Assembly: GCA_011049465.1 (NCBI GenBank)
Contig: DSBP01000060.1
Span: 1 to 6,804 of the forward strand
Direction: 5' to 3'
Source: a bacterium
GTDB taxonomy: Bacteria > Oederibacteriota > PGYV01 > DSBP01
Length of the DNA: 6,804 bases
In this document: one piece after another, positions 1 to 6,400 of the stretch
Position numbering within the stretch: the first letter of the stretch is position 1
Layout: each line of letters opens with the position of its first letter
Made by a program: the position numbers and the translations under genes
Notes under the pieces: model-generated
Told to the model about the DNA's origin: nothing
Seen by the model: only the letters and a program-made list of their open reading frames with translations
The model's database searches: none

Positions 1-21
1 TAAAAAGTGATGAAATATCGC

Positions 22-50
22 TTTACAAACAGGTTCCCTTGTGTTAGTTT
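22..50 (+). promoter_or_regulatory. candidate sigma-70-type promoter for rpsO-pnp
   Basis: TTTACA at 22-27 matches the -35 consensus at 5 of 6 positions. After a 17-bp spacer comes TAGTTT (45-50), which matches TATAAT at 4 of 6, and TGT directly before it supplies an extended -10 TG. The predicted transcription start is near 57, giving a leader of about 120 nt before the rpsO ATG. Position and spacing are good but the -10 is imperfect. rpsO could also be read from a promoter outside the window. Confidence 0.4.
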
Positions 51-93
51 ATACCCGTTGTTAAAGCTGGGGGCATTGTCTGGCCGACGCGCC

Positions 94-147
94 TCCGGCA
101 AAGAATTCCGGATGTATGGTCCAAACCACACATGGCCGCTTGCCGGA
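94..147 (+). promoter_or_regulatory. structured 5' leader of rpsO, possible S15 autoregulatory site
   Basis: TCCGGCAA (94-101) pairs perfectly with TTGCCGGA (140-147). Inside it, 112-119 pairs with 126-133 through 7 of 8 bases around a 6-nt loop, so the RNA can form a stacked or junction-like stem just upstream of the ribosome binding site (AAAGGAG, 165-171). Ribosomal protein S15 is known to repress its own mRNA in several bacterial groups through leader structures that differ between phyla. That this hairpin is such a site is inference from position and pairing only. It is followed by no T-run, so it is not a terminator. Confidence 0.45.
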
Positions 148-177
148 ATACATCACAAAATTTGAAAGGAGTATTAA

Positions 178-447
178 ATGGCTTTGTTAAGCGACAGAAA
201 GAAAGAGTTAATCGGGGAGTTTAAGGTTCATGAGAAGGATACCGGCTCGCCTGACGTGCAGGTGGCGCTGCTTACGGAAAAGATAACATATCTTACCGAA
301 CACCTGAAGAAACATGTAAAGGACGTCCATTCACGGCGCGGGCTCCTGCAGATGGTAAACAAAAGAAGGCGGCTTCTTGATTATCTCAAGAAGAATGAAT
401 ATGACAGGTATAAAACCCTGATCGAGAGATTAAAAATCAGAAAGTAG
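178..447 (+). CDS. rpsO: 30S ribosomal protein S15
   Basis: S15 is a primary 16S rRNA-binding protein of the small subunit; it binds the central domain and starts platform assembly with S6/S18. The 89-aa product has the usual bacterial length. It carries the family hallmarks DTGSPDVQVALLT (21-33), HxxxHxxDxHSRRGLL (42-57; His42, Asp49 and Ser52 correspond to known rRNA contacts) and the RRRLLDYLKK helix (63-72). The ATG is preceded by AAAGGAG with a 6-nt gap, which fixes the start. pnp begins 8 nt after the stop, the classic bacterial rpsO-pnp arrangement, so the two are almost certainly cotranscribed. Expression may be controlled by the leader hairpin at 94-147. Confidence 0.98.
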   Translation: MALLSDRKKELIGEFKVHEKDTGSPDVQVALLTEKITYLTEHLKKHVKDVHSRRGLLQMVNKRRRLLDYLKKNEYDRYKTLIERLKIRK

Positions 448-455
448 GTAGATAA

Positions 456-2567
456 ATGGCAGGATATATCAAAGAAACACTCGAAATTGCGGGCAAGACA
501 ATAACTTTTGAAACGGGCAGGCTGGCAAAGCAGGCTGACGGCGCCGTCCTTGTGGGCTGCGGCGACACGCTTGTGCTGTGTACTGTTGTGGCTTCAAAGC
601 AGGCAAGGGAAGGGCAGAGTTTTTTCCCTCTTACTGTTGAGTATCGCGAAAAGTTTTACGCTGCGGGAAAGATTCCGGGCGGTTTTTTCAAGAGGGAAGG
701 AAGGCTGCGTGAATCGGAAATACTCACATGCAGGCTCATAGACAGGCCCATAAGGCCGCTTTTTCCCGAAGGATACCTTAATGAAGTTCAGGTAATCCTG
801 ACGGTAATATCCCACGACAGGGAAAACGCCCCCGACATTCTCGCTCTTCTCGGAACGTCAGCGGCGCTTGAGATATCAGACGTACCCTTCAGCGGGCCGG
901 TAGGCGGAGTAAGAATAGGAAGGGTTGAGGGAAGTTTTGTTGTTAACCCGCTTGTACCGGAAAAGGAGTTTTCCGATATGGACATTGTGGTCGCGGGAAC
1001 AGAAGACGCTGTCACGATGATTGAGGGAGAGGCAAAAGAGATAACAGAGGAAGACGCGGCCGCCGCGATTGAGTTCGCGCACGGCGAAATCAAGAAGATT
1101 GCCGCGTTTCTGAAAAAATTCAGGGAAAAGGCGGGCAGGCCGAAGAGGGAAGTTGTCCTTAAAACCATTGACCCTGAAATAAAGAAAAAGACAGAGGCGC
1201 TCGCGAAGGGAAAGATTGAGGACGCGTTTAAAATAAGCGACAAGATAAAGAGGCAGGACGCGATAGCTGACGCGAAAAAAGAGGCGTCAGAGGCAATTGA
1301 AAAAGAGCTTGGCGATGAGGCGTTTAAAAAGGCCTCTTCTGATGTCGGCTCGGTGCTTGAGGAGATTGAGTCGGGAATAATCAGAGACAGGATTGCCAAT
1401 GAATCAGTAAGGCCGGACGGCAGGAAATTCGATGAGATACGGCCGATAGAATGCGAGATAACGGTGCTGCCCAGGACGCACGGGTCAGGGCTTTTTACAA
1501 GGGGGCAGACACAGGCTCTTGTGGTTGTGACCCTCGGATCCGATGACGACGCGCAGATACTTGACGAGGTTGAGGGGGAATTCTCAAAGACATACATGCT
1601 GCAGTATAACTTTCCGCCGTTTTCAACAGGAGAGGCAAAGCCTTTGAGGGGAGTCGGGCGCAGGGAAGTGGGCCACGGAAACCTGGCTGAGCGCTCGCTT
1701 CGCCCGGTAATGCCGTCAAGGGAGGATTTTCCGTATACGGTTCAGGTTGTATCCGACATTCTCGAGTCAAACGGAAGCTCGTCAATGGCAAGCGTGTGCG
1801 GCGCGACTCTCGCTCTTATGGACGCGGGCGTGCCGATAACAAAGCCTGTCGCGGGAATAGCCATGGGGCTCATCAAAGAGGGGGACAAGTTCATTATCCT
1901 TACCGATATTCAGGGAGCGGAGGACCATTTCGGCGATATGGATTTCAAGGTAGCCGGGACAAAAGACGGAATCACCGCCATTCAGATGGATATCAAGATA
2001 AGCGGCGTCACAAGGGAGATTATGGCAAAGGCCCTCTCTGAAGCGAAAAAGGCAAGGCTTTTTATCCTTGAGGAAAAAATTGTCAAATGCATAGCCGAGC
2101 CAAAGAAGGAGATGTCGCCTTTCGCGCCTAAAGTGTCGGTTGTCACAATAAGCAAGGAAAGAATCAAGGACCTGATAGGGCCGGGAGGAAAGAACATTAA
2201 GAGAATCGTGGAAGAGACCGGGGCCAAGATTGACATTGAGCAGGACGGCTCAGTCAGGATATTCGCCAATGATGATTCCATATCCCAGATGGCGATAAGA
2301 ATGATTAAAGAGGTGACCGCGGAGGCTGAAGTCGGAGCCGTATATGAGGGCGAGGTGGTAAAGCTCATGCCTTTCGGCGCGTTTGTGAACATCATGCCCG
2401 GGACAGACGGGCTCGTGCATATTTCCGCCATAAGAAAAGAGAGGGTGGAAAAGGTCGAGGATGTTTTAAAAGAGGGGCAGAGGGTAAAGGTGCTTGTAAA
2501 GGAAGTTGACAGAAAAACAGGGAAGATTTCCCTTACGATGAAAGACGTGGAGCAGCCGGAGAATTAA
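456..2567 (+). CDS. pnp: polyribonucleotide nucleotidyltransferase (PNPase)
   Basis: PNPase degrades RNA 3' to 5' by phosphorolysis, releasing nucleoside diphosphates; it acts as a cytoplasmic homotrimer in mRNA turnover, often with RNase E or a helicase. At 703 aa it matches the usual 700-710. Domains in order: first RNase PH core (about 12-145, with FFKREGR at 77-83 and RPIRPLFP at 97-104), a helical linker (about 147-310), second RNase PH core (about 319-540), KH domain (about 558-615, GPGG at 575-578) and S1 domain (about 625-697). The active-site stretch at 483-502 retains Asp484 and Asp490, aligned with E. coli Asp486 and Asp492. No key residue is missing. The SD is weak (AGGT overlapping the rpsO stop), suggesting coupling to rpsO. 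Its stop overlaps the next ATG as TAATG. Confidence 0.98.
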   Translation: MAGYIKETLEIAGKTITFETGRLAKQADGAVLVGCGDTLVLCTVVASKQAREGQSFFPLTVEYREKFYAAGKIPGGFFKREGRLRESEILTCRLIDRPIRPLFPEGYLNEVQVILTVISHDRENAPDILALLGTSAALEISDVPFSGPVGGVRIGRVEGSFVVNPLVPEKEFSDMDIVVAGTEDAVTMIEGEAKEITEEDAAAAIEFAHGEIKKIAAFLKKFREKAGRPKREVVLKTIDPEIKKKTEALAKGKIEDAFKISDKIKRQDAIADAKKEASEAIEKELGDEAFKKASSDVGSVLEEIESGIIRDRIANESVRPDGRKFDEIRPIECEITVLPRTHGSGLFTRGQTQALVVVTLGSDDDAQILDEVEGEFSKTYMLQYNFPPFSTGEAKPLRGVGRREVGHGNLAERSLRPVMPSREDFPYTVQVVSDILESNGSSSMASVCGATLALMDAGVPITKPVAGIAMGLIKEGDKFIILTDIQGAEDHFGDMDFKVAGTKDGITAIQMDIKISGVTREIMAKALSEAKKARLFILEEKIVKCIAEPKKEMSPFAPKVSVVTISKERIKDLIGPGGKNIKRIVEETGAKIDIEQDGSVRIFANDDSISQMAIRMIKEVTAEAEVGAVYEGEVVKLMPFGAFVNIMPGTDGLVHISAIRKERVEKVEDVLKEGQRVKVLVKEVDRKTGKISLTMKDVEQPEN

Positions 2568-3634
2568 TGAAGGGGCTCCATCTTAATAACAAAAACCCGG
2601 AAGGCTTAACCGCCTCCGGGTTTTTGTATTTCCCGGGGGAGATAATAAAAGGGGAGGGCGCGGTAAACTGCATGGAAAGGGTAGCGGGGGAGGGGAAAGC
2701 CCTTTTTTTCGCGGGGAAATATACGGCCAAGGCATTCGGCAGAACCATTAAAAAAGGGATACGCGCCGATGATTTTATCTTTTCCGGAGAGGCGTGCCCG
2801 TCCCAGGTCTATAAGGCAGTAAGGTTGATAAAAGAAAAGAGCATAAAAACACTCATTGCCGCAGGCGGCGGAAAAGCCATGGATACGGCCAAGTATATAA
2901 GGAAAAACTCACCCGGCCTGCGGCTTGTGCTTGTCCCGACCTCAGCGGCTACCTGCGCGGCAATAACGCCGGTAAGCGTTATGTATGACGAAGACGGCTC
3001 TTATATGTCAACCCGGGACAGCGCTCCACCTGACGCGGTAATAATGGATTACGGCCTGTTTCAAACCCTGCCCGCTGCCTTTTTCGCGGCCGGAGCTGCT
3101 GATGCCATCGCCAAATACTACGAGGCTCTGTGCTGCGCAAAGGCGGCAAAACCCGATGTGTCCGGAGAGGCTGTTATTTCCATGCTTAAAGCGGTAAAAA
3201 AGAGCCTGAACGGGATTATCAGAAAAAACCGGGCAAGGCAGGGCAGTGATGACAGGGCCGCGCTGTGTGACATTAACATAATGCTTTCAGGGCTGGCTTC
3301 CTGCGCGGGCAGGTACACGCCCGCGGCGTCAATCGCGCACGGGCTCGCGCACGCTCTGACAGGTTTTAAGGCCGCGCGCGGTTTTCTGCACGGCGAGCAT
3401 ATTGCGCCTTCTTTGATTATACAGGAGGCGGCAGCCGGGAACGCGAAAAACCTTGATGAGATAACAGGGCTGTTTGAGATTCTTGAAATGCCTCTTACAC
3501 TTAAGGAACTCGGGATAAAAAGGGGTGAAATGGGGGAATTGCTGAAGAGGTTTGAAAAACTTGAGGCTGCGGAGAAGTTTTATGTTCCCGTAAAAAGGGA
3601 ATTGCTGTATAATGTAATTGATAAAAGCTTGTGA
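2567..3634 (+). CDS. iron-containing alcohol dehydrogenase family protein, glycerol dehydrogenase-like
   Basis: This is a predicted cytoplasmic NAD(P)-dependent dehydrogenase of the group that includes glycerol dehydrogenase (GldA), glycerol-1-phosphate dehydrogenase and dehydroquinate synthase. The 355 residues cover the fold: FPGEIIKGEGAV (22-33) matches the GldA-type start, AAGGGKAMDTAK (98-109) is the dinucleotide loop, and PTSAAT (124-129) follows. The metal ligands are visible as Asp179 in AAGAADA, His258 in SIAHGLAHAL and His275 in FLHGEHIA. The substrate cannot be read from sequence; glycerol, glycerol-1-phosphate or another polyol are all possible. ATG 2567 has GGAGA (2558-2562) 4 nt upstream and overlaps the pnp stop, so coupling is likely. 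However, residues 1-20 have no family counterpart and are encoded across a terminator-like hairpin. TTG at 2624 is an alternative start that matches the family's N-terminus but has no good SD. Confidence 0.78.
   Translation: MKGLHLNNKNPEGLTASGFLYFPGEIIKGEGAVNCMERVAGEGKALFFAGKYTAKAFGRTIKKGIRADDFIFSGEACPSQVYKAVRLIKEKSIKTLIAAGGGKAMDTAKYIRKNSPGLRLVLVPTSAATCAAITPVSVMYDEDGSYMSTRDSAPPDAVIMDYGLFQTLPAAFFAAGAADAIAKYYEALCCAKAAKPDVSGEAVISMLKAVKKSLNGIIRKNRARQGSDDRAALCDINIMLSGLASCAGRYTPAASIAHGLAHALTGFKAARGFLHGEHIAPSLIIQEAAAGNAKNLDEITGLFEILEMPLTLKELGIKRGEMGELLKRFEKLEAAEKFYVPVKRELLYNVIDKSL
2591..2625 (+). terminator. intrinsic-terminator-like hairpin inside the 5' end of the dehydrogenase ORF
   Basis: AAAAACCCGGA (2591-2601) pairs with TCCGGGTTTTT (2615-2625) over 11 bp. 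One bulged A (2602) follows, then GGC/GCC, with a 6-nt TTAACC loop. The T-run and the upstream A-run would make it work in both directions. It starts 23 nt after the pnp stop, where a terminator for rpsO-pnp would be expected. Yet the reading frame beginning at ATG 2567 stays open through it. It may terminate most pnp transcripts or act as an attenuator whose folding is blocked by ribosomes translating the downstream gene. The structure is clear; its role is inferred. Confidence 0.68.
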
Positions 3635-3643
3635 GGTGACGCG

Positions 3644-4099
3644 TTGGCTGGAAAAAAAAAGAGAAAGAAAGAGGATAAGGCCGGGCCGAAACCGATAGAG
3701 GCGCCGGAATTTTTTAAAGAAATAGAAGACCGGGAAAAACTTCTTAATGTGCCGAAAACGCTGTTAAAAAAAGAGGAGTGGGGGCTGCTTACAATATTAA
3801 ACCTGCTTCTTGCCGGGATTTTTCCCGCGTACTTCGTAAACATACTGCTCGTCTCCTTTTTTACCGAGGTGGGGCACCTTTGGACAACACACCTGACCGA
3901 GAAAGAGCGCAAAAGGCTGACGGAATTTGAAAAGGAATTCAGGGTGGGTTATGAAATGGAGCAGGCGGGAAACCGCAGGGGCGCGGTCAAGGTTTATGAG
4001 TCTCTTATCCCGAAATACGCGGATAACCCTAAAATATCAAAGATAGCGCGTGAAAGGGCTGATTCGCTTAAAGGCTCGGGTTCCGGCGGGAAAAAATAA
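3644..4099 (+). CDS. hypothetical membrane protein with TPR-like C-terminal tail
   Basis: I do not recognise a named family. The 151-aa product has a very basic N-terminus (MAGKKKRKKEDK), an acidic/amphipathic stretch (about 21-45), a hydrophobic segment (about 47-78) that could form one long membrane helix or a hairpin, and a charged helical tail. Residues about 95-143 read like one TPR unit (FRVGYEMEQAGNRRGAVKVYESLIPKY) plus a capping helix, ending in a Gly/Ser/Lys stretch. The start is TTG with GAGGTGA (3633-3639) 4 nt upstream; an in-frame TGA at 3632, the stop of the previous gene, rules out earlier starts. It lies 9 nt after the dehydrogenase and overlaps the sigma-54 activator by one base, so it is probably coexpressed with it. 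A role as membrane partner for the TPR activator is a guess from context. Confidence 0.75.
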   Translation: MAGKKKRKKEDKAGPKPIEAPEFFKEIEDREKLLNVPKTLLKKEEWGLLTILNLLLAGIFPAYFVNILLVSFFTEVGHLWTTHLTEKERKRLTEFEKEFRVGYEMEQAGNRRGAVKVYESLIPKYADNPKISKIARERADSLKGSGSGGKK

Positions 4100-6030
4100 T
4101 GCATTGTGAAAATTGCGGCAAGCCGACAGGCCCGAAGGCCGGGTTTTGCAGGCACTGCGGCACAAAGGTAAAGACACCGGGAGATGCTGCCGCTGAGATA
4201 ATAAAGGATTTTAGGGCAGGGCGTTATGATTCGGCTGCGCTGAAGTTAAAAAATATTGAGGAGGGTTTTGAGGACAAGGAATTTATAAGGCGCGCGGCCG
4301 GGGATATAGAATTCATAAAAGGAAGGCATGCGGAGGCCCTGCGCAATTACTCCGTCATCCCAAAAGCCAAAAGAAAGTGGGACACTCTTTTTAATATGGC
4401 GCTGATAAAGCTTAACTCCAACAACCCTGAAGGCGCCGCGTCGCTTCTAGAAGAAATCAAACAGGCTGACATTGTCCCGCAGGAGAGCCTTATTTATCAC
4501 ACCAGGTATAAAGGGGCCGGCAGGGCATACGCGGATATATGCCTTTACCTCGGCGTTCTTTATAAAAACGGGGGAAGGGACAAGGAGGCTGTGCGGGCCT
4601 TCAAGCGGGCGCTCTCTGCTGACCCCAAAAATGAGCTTGCTAACGCGAATTTGGGCGATATATATTTTAAGAACAGTGATTATGACGGCGCCATATCCTG
4701 TTACAGGTCCGCGATTGAAACCGCGGATGACCCGATGAGAAAATCAAGGCTCTATAATGACATGGGGTTTGCCTGTTTAAGGAAAGGTTCTGTCAGGGAA
4801 GCTGTTGAATCGCTGAAAAAGGCAGTGATGCTCAACCCTGCAAATCAAAACGCGGTTCATAATCTTGGAGTGATTTATGTCAAAAAGGGAATGAAGGACG
4901 ATGTGCGCGATGATTACAGGGAGCTTTTAAAGCACGAGAGCGGCATAGACATTGTTTTTAACCTGTCAAAATCAATTATGGACATATCAAAACAGGAATT
5001 CTCTTCTGAGAGCAGTGTTGACTTTATAGGAGACTCCCCTGTTATAAAAAAAGTAAAGGGAGTTATCTTAAAGGCCGCGGAAACGGACAGCACTGTCCTG
5101 ATACAGGGGGAAAACGGAACCGGAAAGGAGCTTGCCGCGCGGGCCATACACAAGCTGAGCTCCAGGGCAGATAAGCCTTTTATAGTGGTCAACTGCGGCG
5201 CTTTGCCTGAGACGCTTCTTGAGTCAGAGCTCTTTGGTTATGAAAAAGGGGCATTTACCGGGGCAGTAAGGGAAAAACAGGGAAGGTTTGAGCTGGCGGA
5301 CAAAGGCGTGGTTTTTCTTGATGAGATAAGCGATATAACCCCGGCCATGCAGGTCAAGCTGCTGCGTGTAGTGCAAAACAGGGAGTTTGAGCGCGTAGGC
5401 GGAACAGAGACAAAAAAAGTTGATATAAGGATTATTGCGGCTACGAATAAGGAGCTGAAAAAAATGGTTAGTGAGGGAAAGTTCAGGGAGGATCTGTTTT
5501 ACAGGCTTTATGTGCTTCCTGTCCTTATGCCGCCGCTGAGGCAGAGGGGCCGCGATATACTGATGCTCGCGGAATATTTTTTAAAGGTCTTTTCCGAAAA
5601 ATACGGCAAATCGTTTAAAACGTTCTCTAACCGCGCGAAGGAAATGCTGCTGGATTACCGCTGGCCGGGAAATGTCAGGGAGCTTGAGAATATAATCGAG
5701 CGGGTAGTTGGGCTTTATGATGACATAAGCGTGTCAGAGGAACACCTGCCCGATGAGCTGCGCAGAGATAGTGAGGAAGGAATGAGGGTTATGCACGGAG
5801 GAGTGCCCGAAAATGAAGAATTGTTTTTAACTGTCAGGAAAAACAGTTATTCGCATGAGGCGGCTGCAAGGGAATTGGGGCTGGGCAAGGATGTTTTGAT
5901 TGAGAGGTTGCGGGAAATGGATATTGAAACGGTATTGAGATTATGCGGCAATTCAAAATCAAAGGCAGCGAAGGTTCTGGGTATTAATCGCTCGACTTTG
6001 TGGAGAAAAATGTCAAAACGAAGGGCCTGA
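4099..6030 (+). CDS. sigma-54-dependent transcriptional activator with zinc ribbon, TPR array and tandem HTH
   Basis: Proteins of this class bind upstream enhancers and hydrolyse ATP to open sigma-54 promoter complexes. The N-terminus is a short zinc ribbon (Cys3, Cys6, Cys17, Cys20). About 29-283 forms roughly seven TPR-like units, clearest at 144-177, 178-211, 216-249 and 250-283. The AAA+ domain (about 308-535) is complete: Walker A GENGTGKE (337-344), sigma-54 contact loop GAFTGA (384-389), Walker B VVFLDE (404-409), ATN sensor (448-450), arginine fingers in FREDLFYRL (462-470) and RWPGNVRELEN (521-531). The C-terminal Fis-type HTH is 617-640, preceded at about 583-607 by a second, similar HTH-like segment. 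It lacks receiver, GAF and PAS domains, so the TPR array and zinc ribbon are the likely sensor, perhaps through protein contacts. ATG overlaps the previous stop (TAATG). An enhancer-like array and sigma-54 promoter lie just downstream. Confidence 0.93.
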   Translation: MHCENCGKPTGPKAGFCRHCGTKVKTPGDAAAEIIKDFRAGRYDSAALKLKNIEEGFEDKEFIRRAAGDIEFIKGRHAEALRNYSVIPKAKRKWDTLFNMALIKLNSNNPEGAASLLEEIKQADIVPQESLIYHTRYKGAGRAYADICLYLGVLYKNGGRDKEAVRAFKRALSADPKNELANANLGDIYFKNSDYDGAISCYRSAIETADDPMRKSRLYNDMGFACLRKGSVREAVESLKKAVMLNPANQNAVHNLGVIYVKKGMKDDVRDDYRELLKHESGIDIVFNLSKSIMDISKQEFSSESSVDFIGDSPVIKKVKGVILKAAETDSTVLIQGENGTGKELAARAIHKLSSRADKPFIVVNCGALPETLLESELFGYEKGAFTGAVREKQGRFELADKGVVFLDEISDITPAMQVKLLRVVQNREFERVGGTETKKVDIRIIAATNKELKKMVSEGKFREDLFYRLYVLPVLMPPLRQRGRDILMLAEYFLKVFSEKYGKSFKTFSNRAKEMLLDYRWPGNVRELENIIERVVGLYDDISVSEEHLPDELRRDSEEGMRVMHGGVPENEELFLTVRKNSYSHEAAARELGLGKDVLIERLREMDIETVLRLCGNSKSKAAKVLGINRSTLWRKMSKRRA

Positions 6031-6056
6031 TTTTGGCGAAGCAGCCAGAATCATAT

Positions 6057-6108
6057 GTTGCAAAAACGTTGCAAAGAGCTGCAGAAAATGTTGCATTATT
6101 ATGTTGTC
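6057..6108 (+). promoter_or_regulatory. candidate enhancer (upstream activator sites) of the sigma-54 promoter
   Basis: GTTGCA-like half-sites start at 6057 (GTTGCA), 6068 (GTTGCA), 6078 (GCTGCA), 6090 (GTTGCA) and 6103 (GTTGTC), giving steps of 11, 10, 12 and 13 bp. All but the last keep TGCA, placing them on about the same face of the helix. The first two also form a perfect inverted repeat, TTGCAA-N5-TTGCAA (6058-6074). The block sits about 75-125 bp upstream of the predicted start of the sigma-54 promoter, the normal range for enhancer-binding proteins. The activator gene ends 26 bp before it, making that protein the obvious ligand. Binding is inferred. Confidence 0.6.
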
Positions 6109-6130
6109 AAAAAAACCGTAATAAAAACCT

Positions 6131-6144
6131 CCTTATTTATAAGG
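6131..6144. promoter_or_regulatory. perfect inverted repeat between enhancer and promoter
   Basis: CCTTAT-TT-ATAAGG is a perfect 6+6 bp inverted repeat ending 11 bp before the -24 element. An A7 run (6109-6115) and an A5 run (6123-6127) lie just upstream and could bend the DNA. This is the place where a bending protein or a repressor would act at a sigma-54 promoter. I see no good IHF consensus. The pattern is short and could be chance in AT-rich DNA. Confidence 0.4.
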
Positions 6145-6155
6145 CACAGAAAGCC

Positions 6156-6171
6156 TGGCATGGTTATTGCT
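6156..6171 (+). promoter_or_regulatory. sigma-54 (-24/-12) promoter
   Basis: TGGCATG-GTTA-TTGCT matches the sigma-54 consensus TGGCACG-N4-TTGCW at every position except C to T in the -24 box. The invariant GG (6157-6158) and GC (6169-6170) are separated by exactly 10 bp. Transcription should begin near 6181-6183, leaving a very short leader that just includes the AGAGGTGA ribosome binding site (6183-6190) of the 62-aa gene. The site lies 126 bp after the activator gene and downstream of a half-site array, which strongly supports it. TATACT at 6173-6178 could pass for a -10, but no -35 accompanies it and its start would cut into the ribosome binding site. Confidence 0.82.
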
Positions 6172-6195
6172 GTATACTATGCAGAGGTGATTGAC

Positions 6196-6384
6196 ATGAC
6201 GTACGAATGCGTGGTAAAAAAAGGGCACACAGGAGCAGGCAGTTACAGCGAGGCAAAGTTATTTATTAAAGCCTCGAATATAATTGATGCCATGAATATA
6301 GCAAGGAACAGGGGAGGAGTAAAAAAAGGCCGCGCATATATGGGAGGTCAGAGCGTAATTTCGATAAAAACAGTAGCCAATTAA
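6196..6384 (+). CDS. small basic protein of unknown function, predicted sigma-54 target
   Basis: The 62-aa product is not one I recognise. It starts at ATG 6196 with AGAGGTGA (6183-6190) 5 nt upstream; longer in-frame versions would run back through the promoter and enhancer and are rejected. It has no membrane segment or signal peptide. It is Lys/Arg-rich with a single Cys5 and a glycine-rich turn, GHTGAGS (10-16). Predicted elements are strand (2-9), strand (20-26), helix (27-40: SNIIDAMNIARNRG) and strand (53-60), a compact beta-beta-alpha-beta layout. With its own sigma-54 promoter and terminator it forms a transcript of about 240 nt. It is probably the direct target of the adjacent activator. 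It could be a small nucleic-acid- or protein-binding regulator; nothing in the sequence decides. Confidence 0.78.
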   Translation: MTYECVVKKGHTGAGSYSEAKLFIKASNIIDAMNIARNRGGVKKGRAYMGGQSVISIKTVAN

Positions 6385-6400
6385 TATAAGGCTTTTATAT

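Noticed and set aside
788..1597. Long minus-strand frame opposite pnp (269 aa)
   Set aside because: Its Ser/Ala/Ile-rich composition is the mirror of pnp codon use, and pnp is intact on the plus strand.
2617..2646. Separate sigma-70 promoter for the dehydrogenase (GATAAT at 2641-2646)
   Set aside because: No -35 at acceptable spacing, and transcription would begin after both plausible start codons.
6031..6050. Hairpin TTTTGGC-N6-GCCAGAA directly after the activator stop
   Set aside because: It has a 7-bp stem with one G-T pair but no following T-run, so I do not call it a terminator. It may still slow polymerase or protect the mRNA end.
6150..6178. Sigma-70 promoter using TATACT at 6173-6178
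   Set aside because: The -35 position reads AAAGCC, and the predicted start would fall inside the ribosome binding site. The overlapping -24/-12 match is far better.
6055..6195. N-terminal extension of the 62-aa ORF (109-aa version) and an overlapping 64-aa ORF at 6000-6194
   Set aside because: The extended region holds the half-site array, A-tracts and the sigma-54 promoter, and has no ribosome binding site at its ATG. ATG 6196 has AGAGGTGA at ideal spacing. The 64-aa frame overlaps the activator's end and reads through the same control region.
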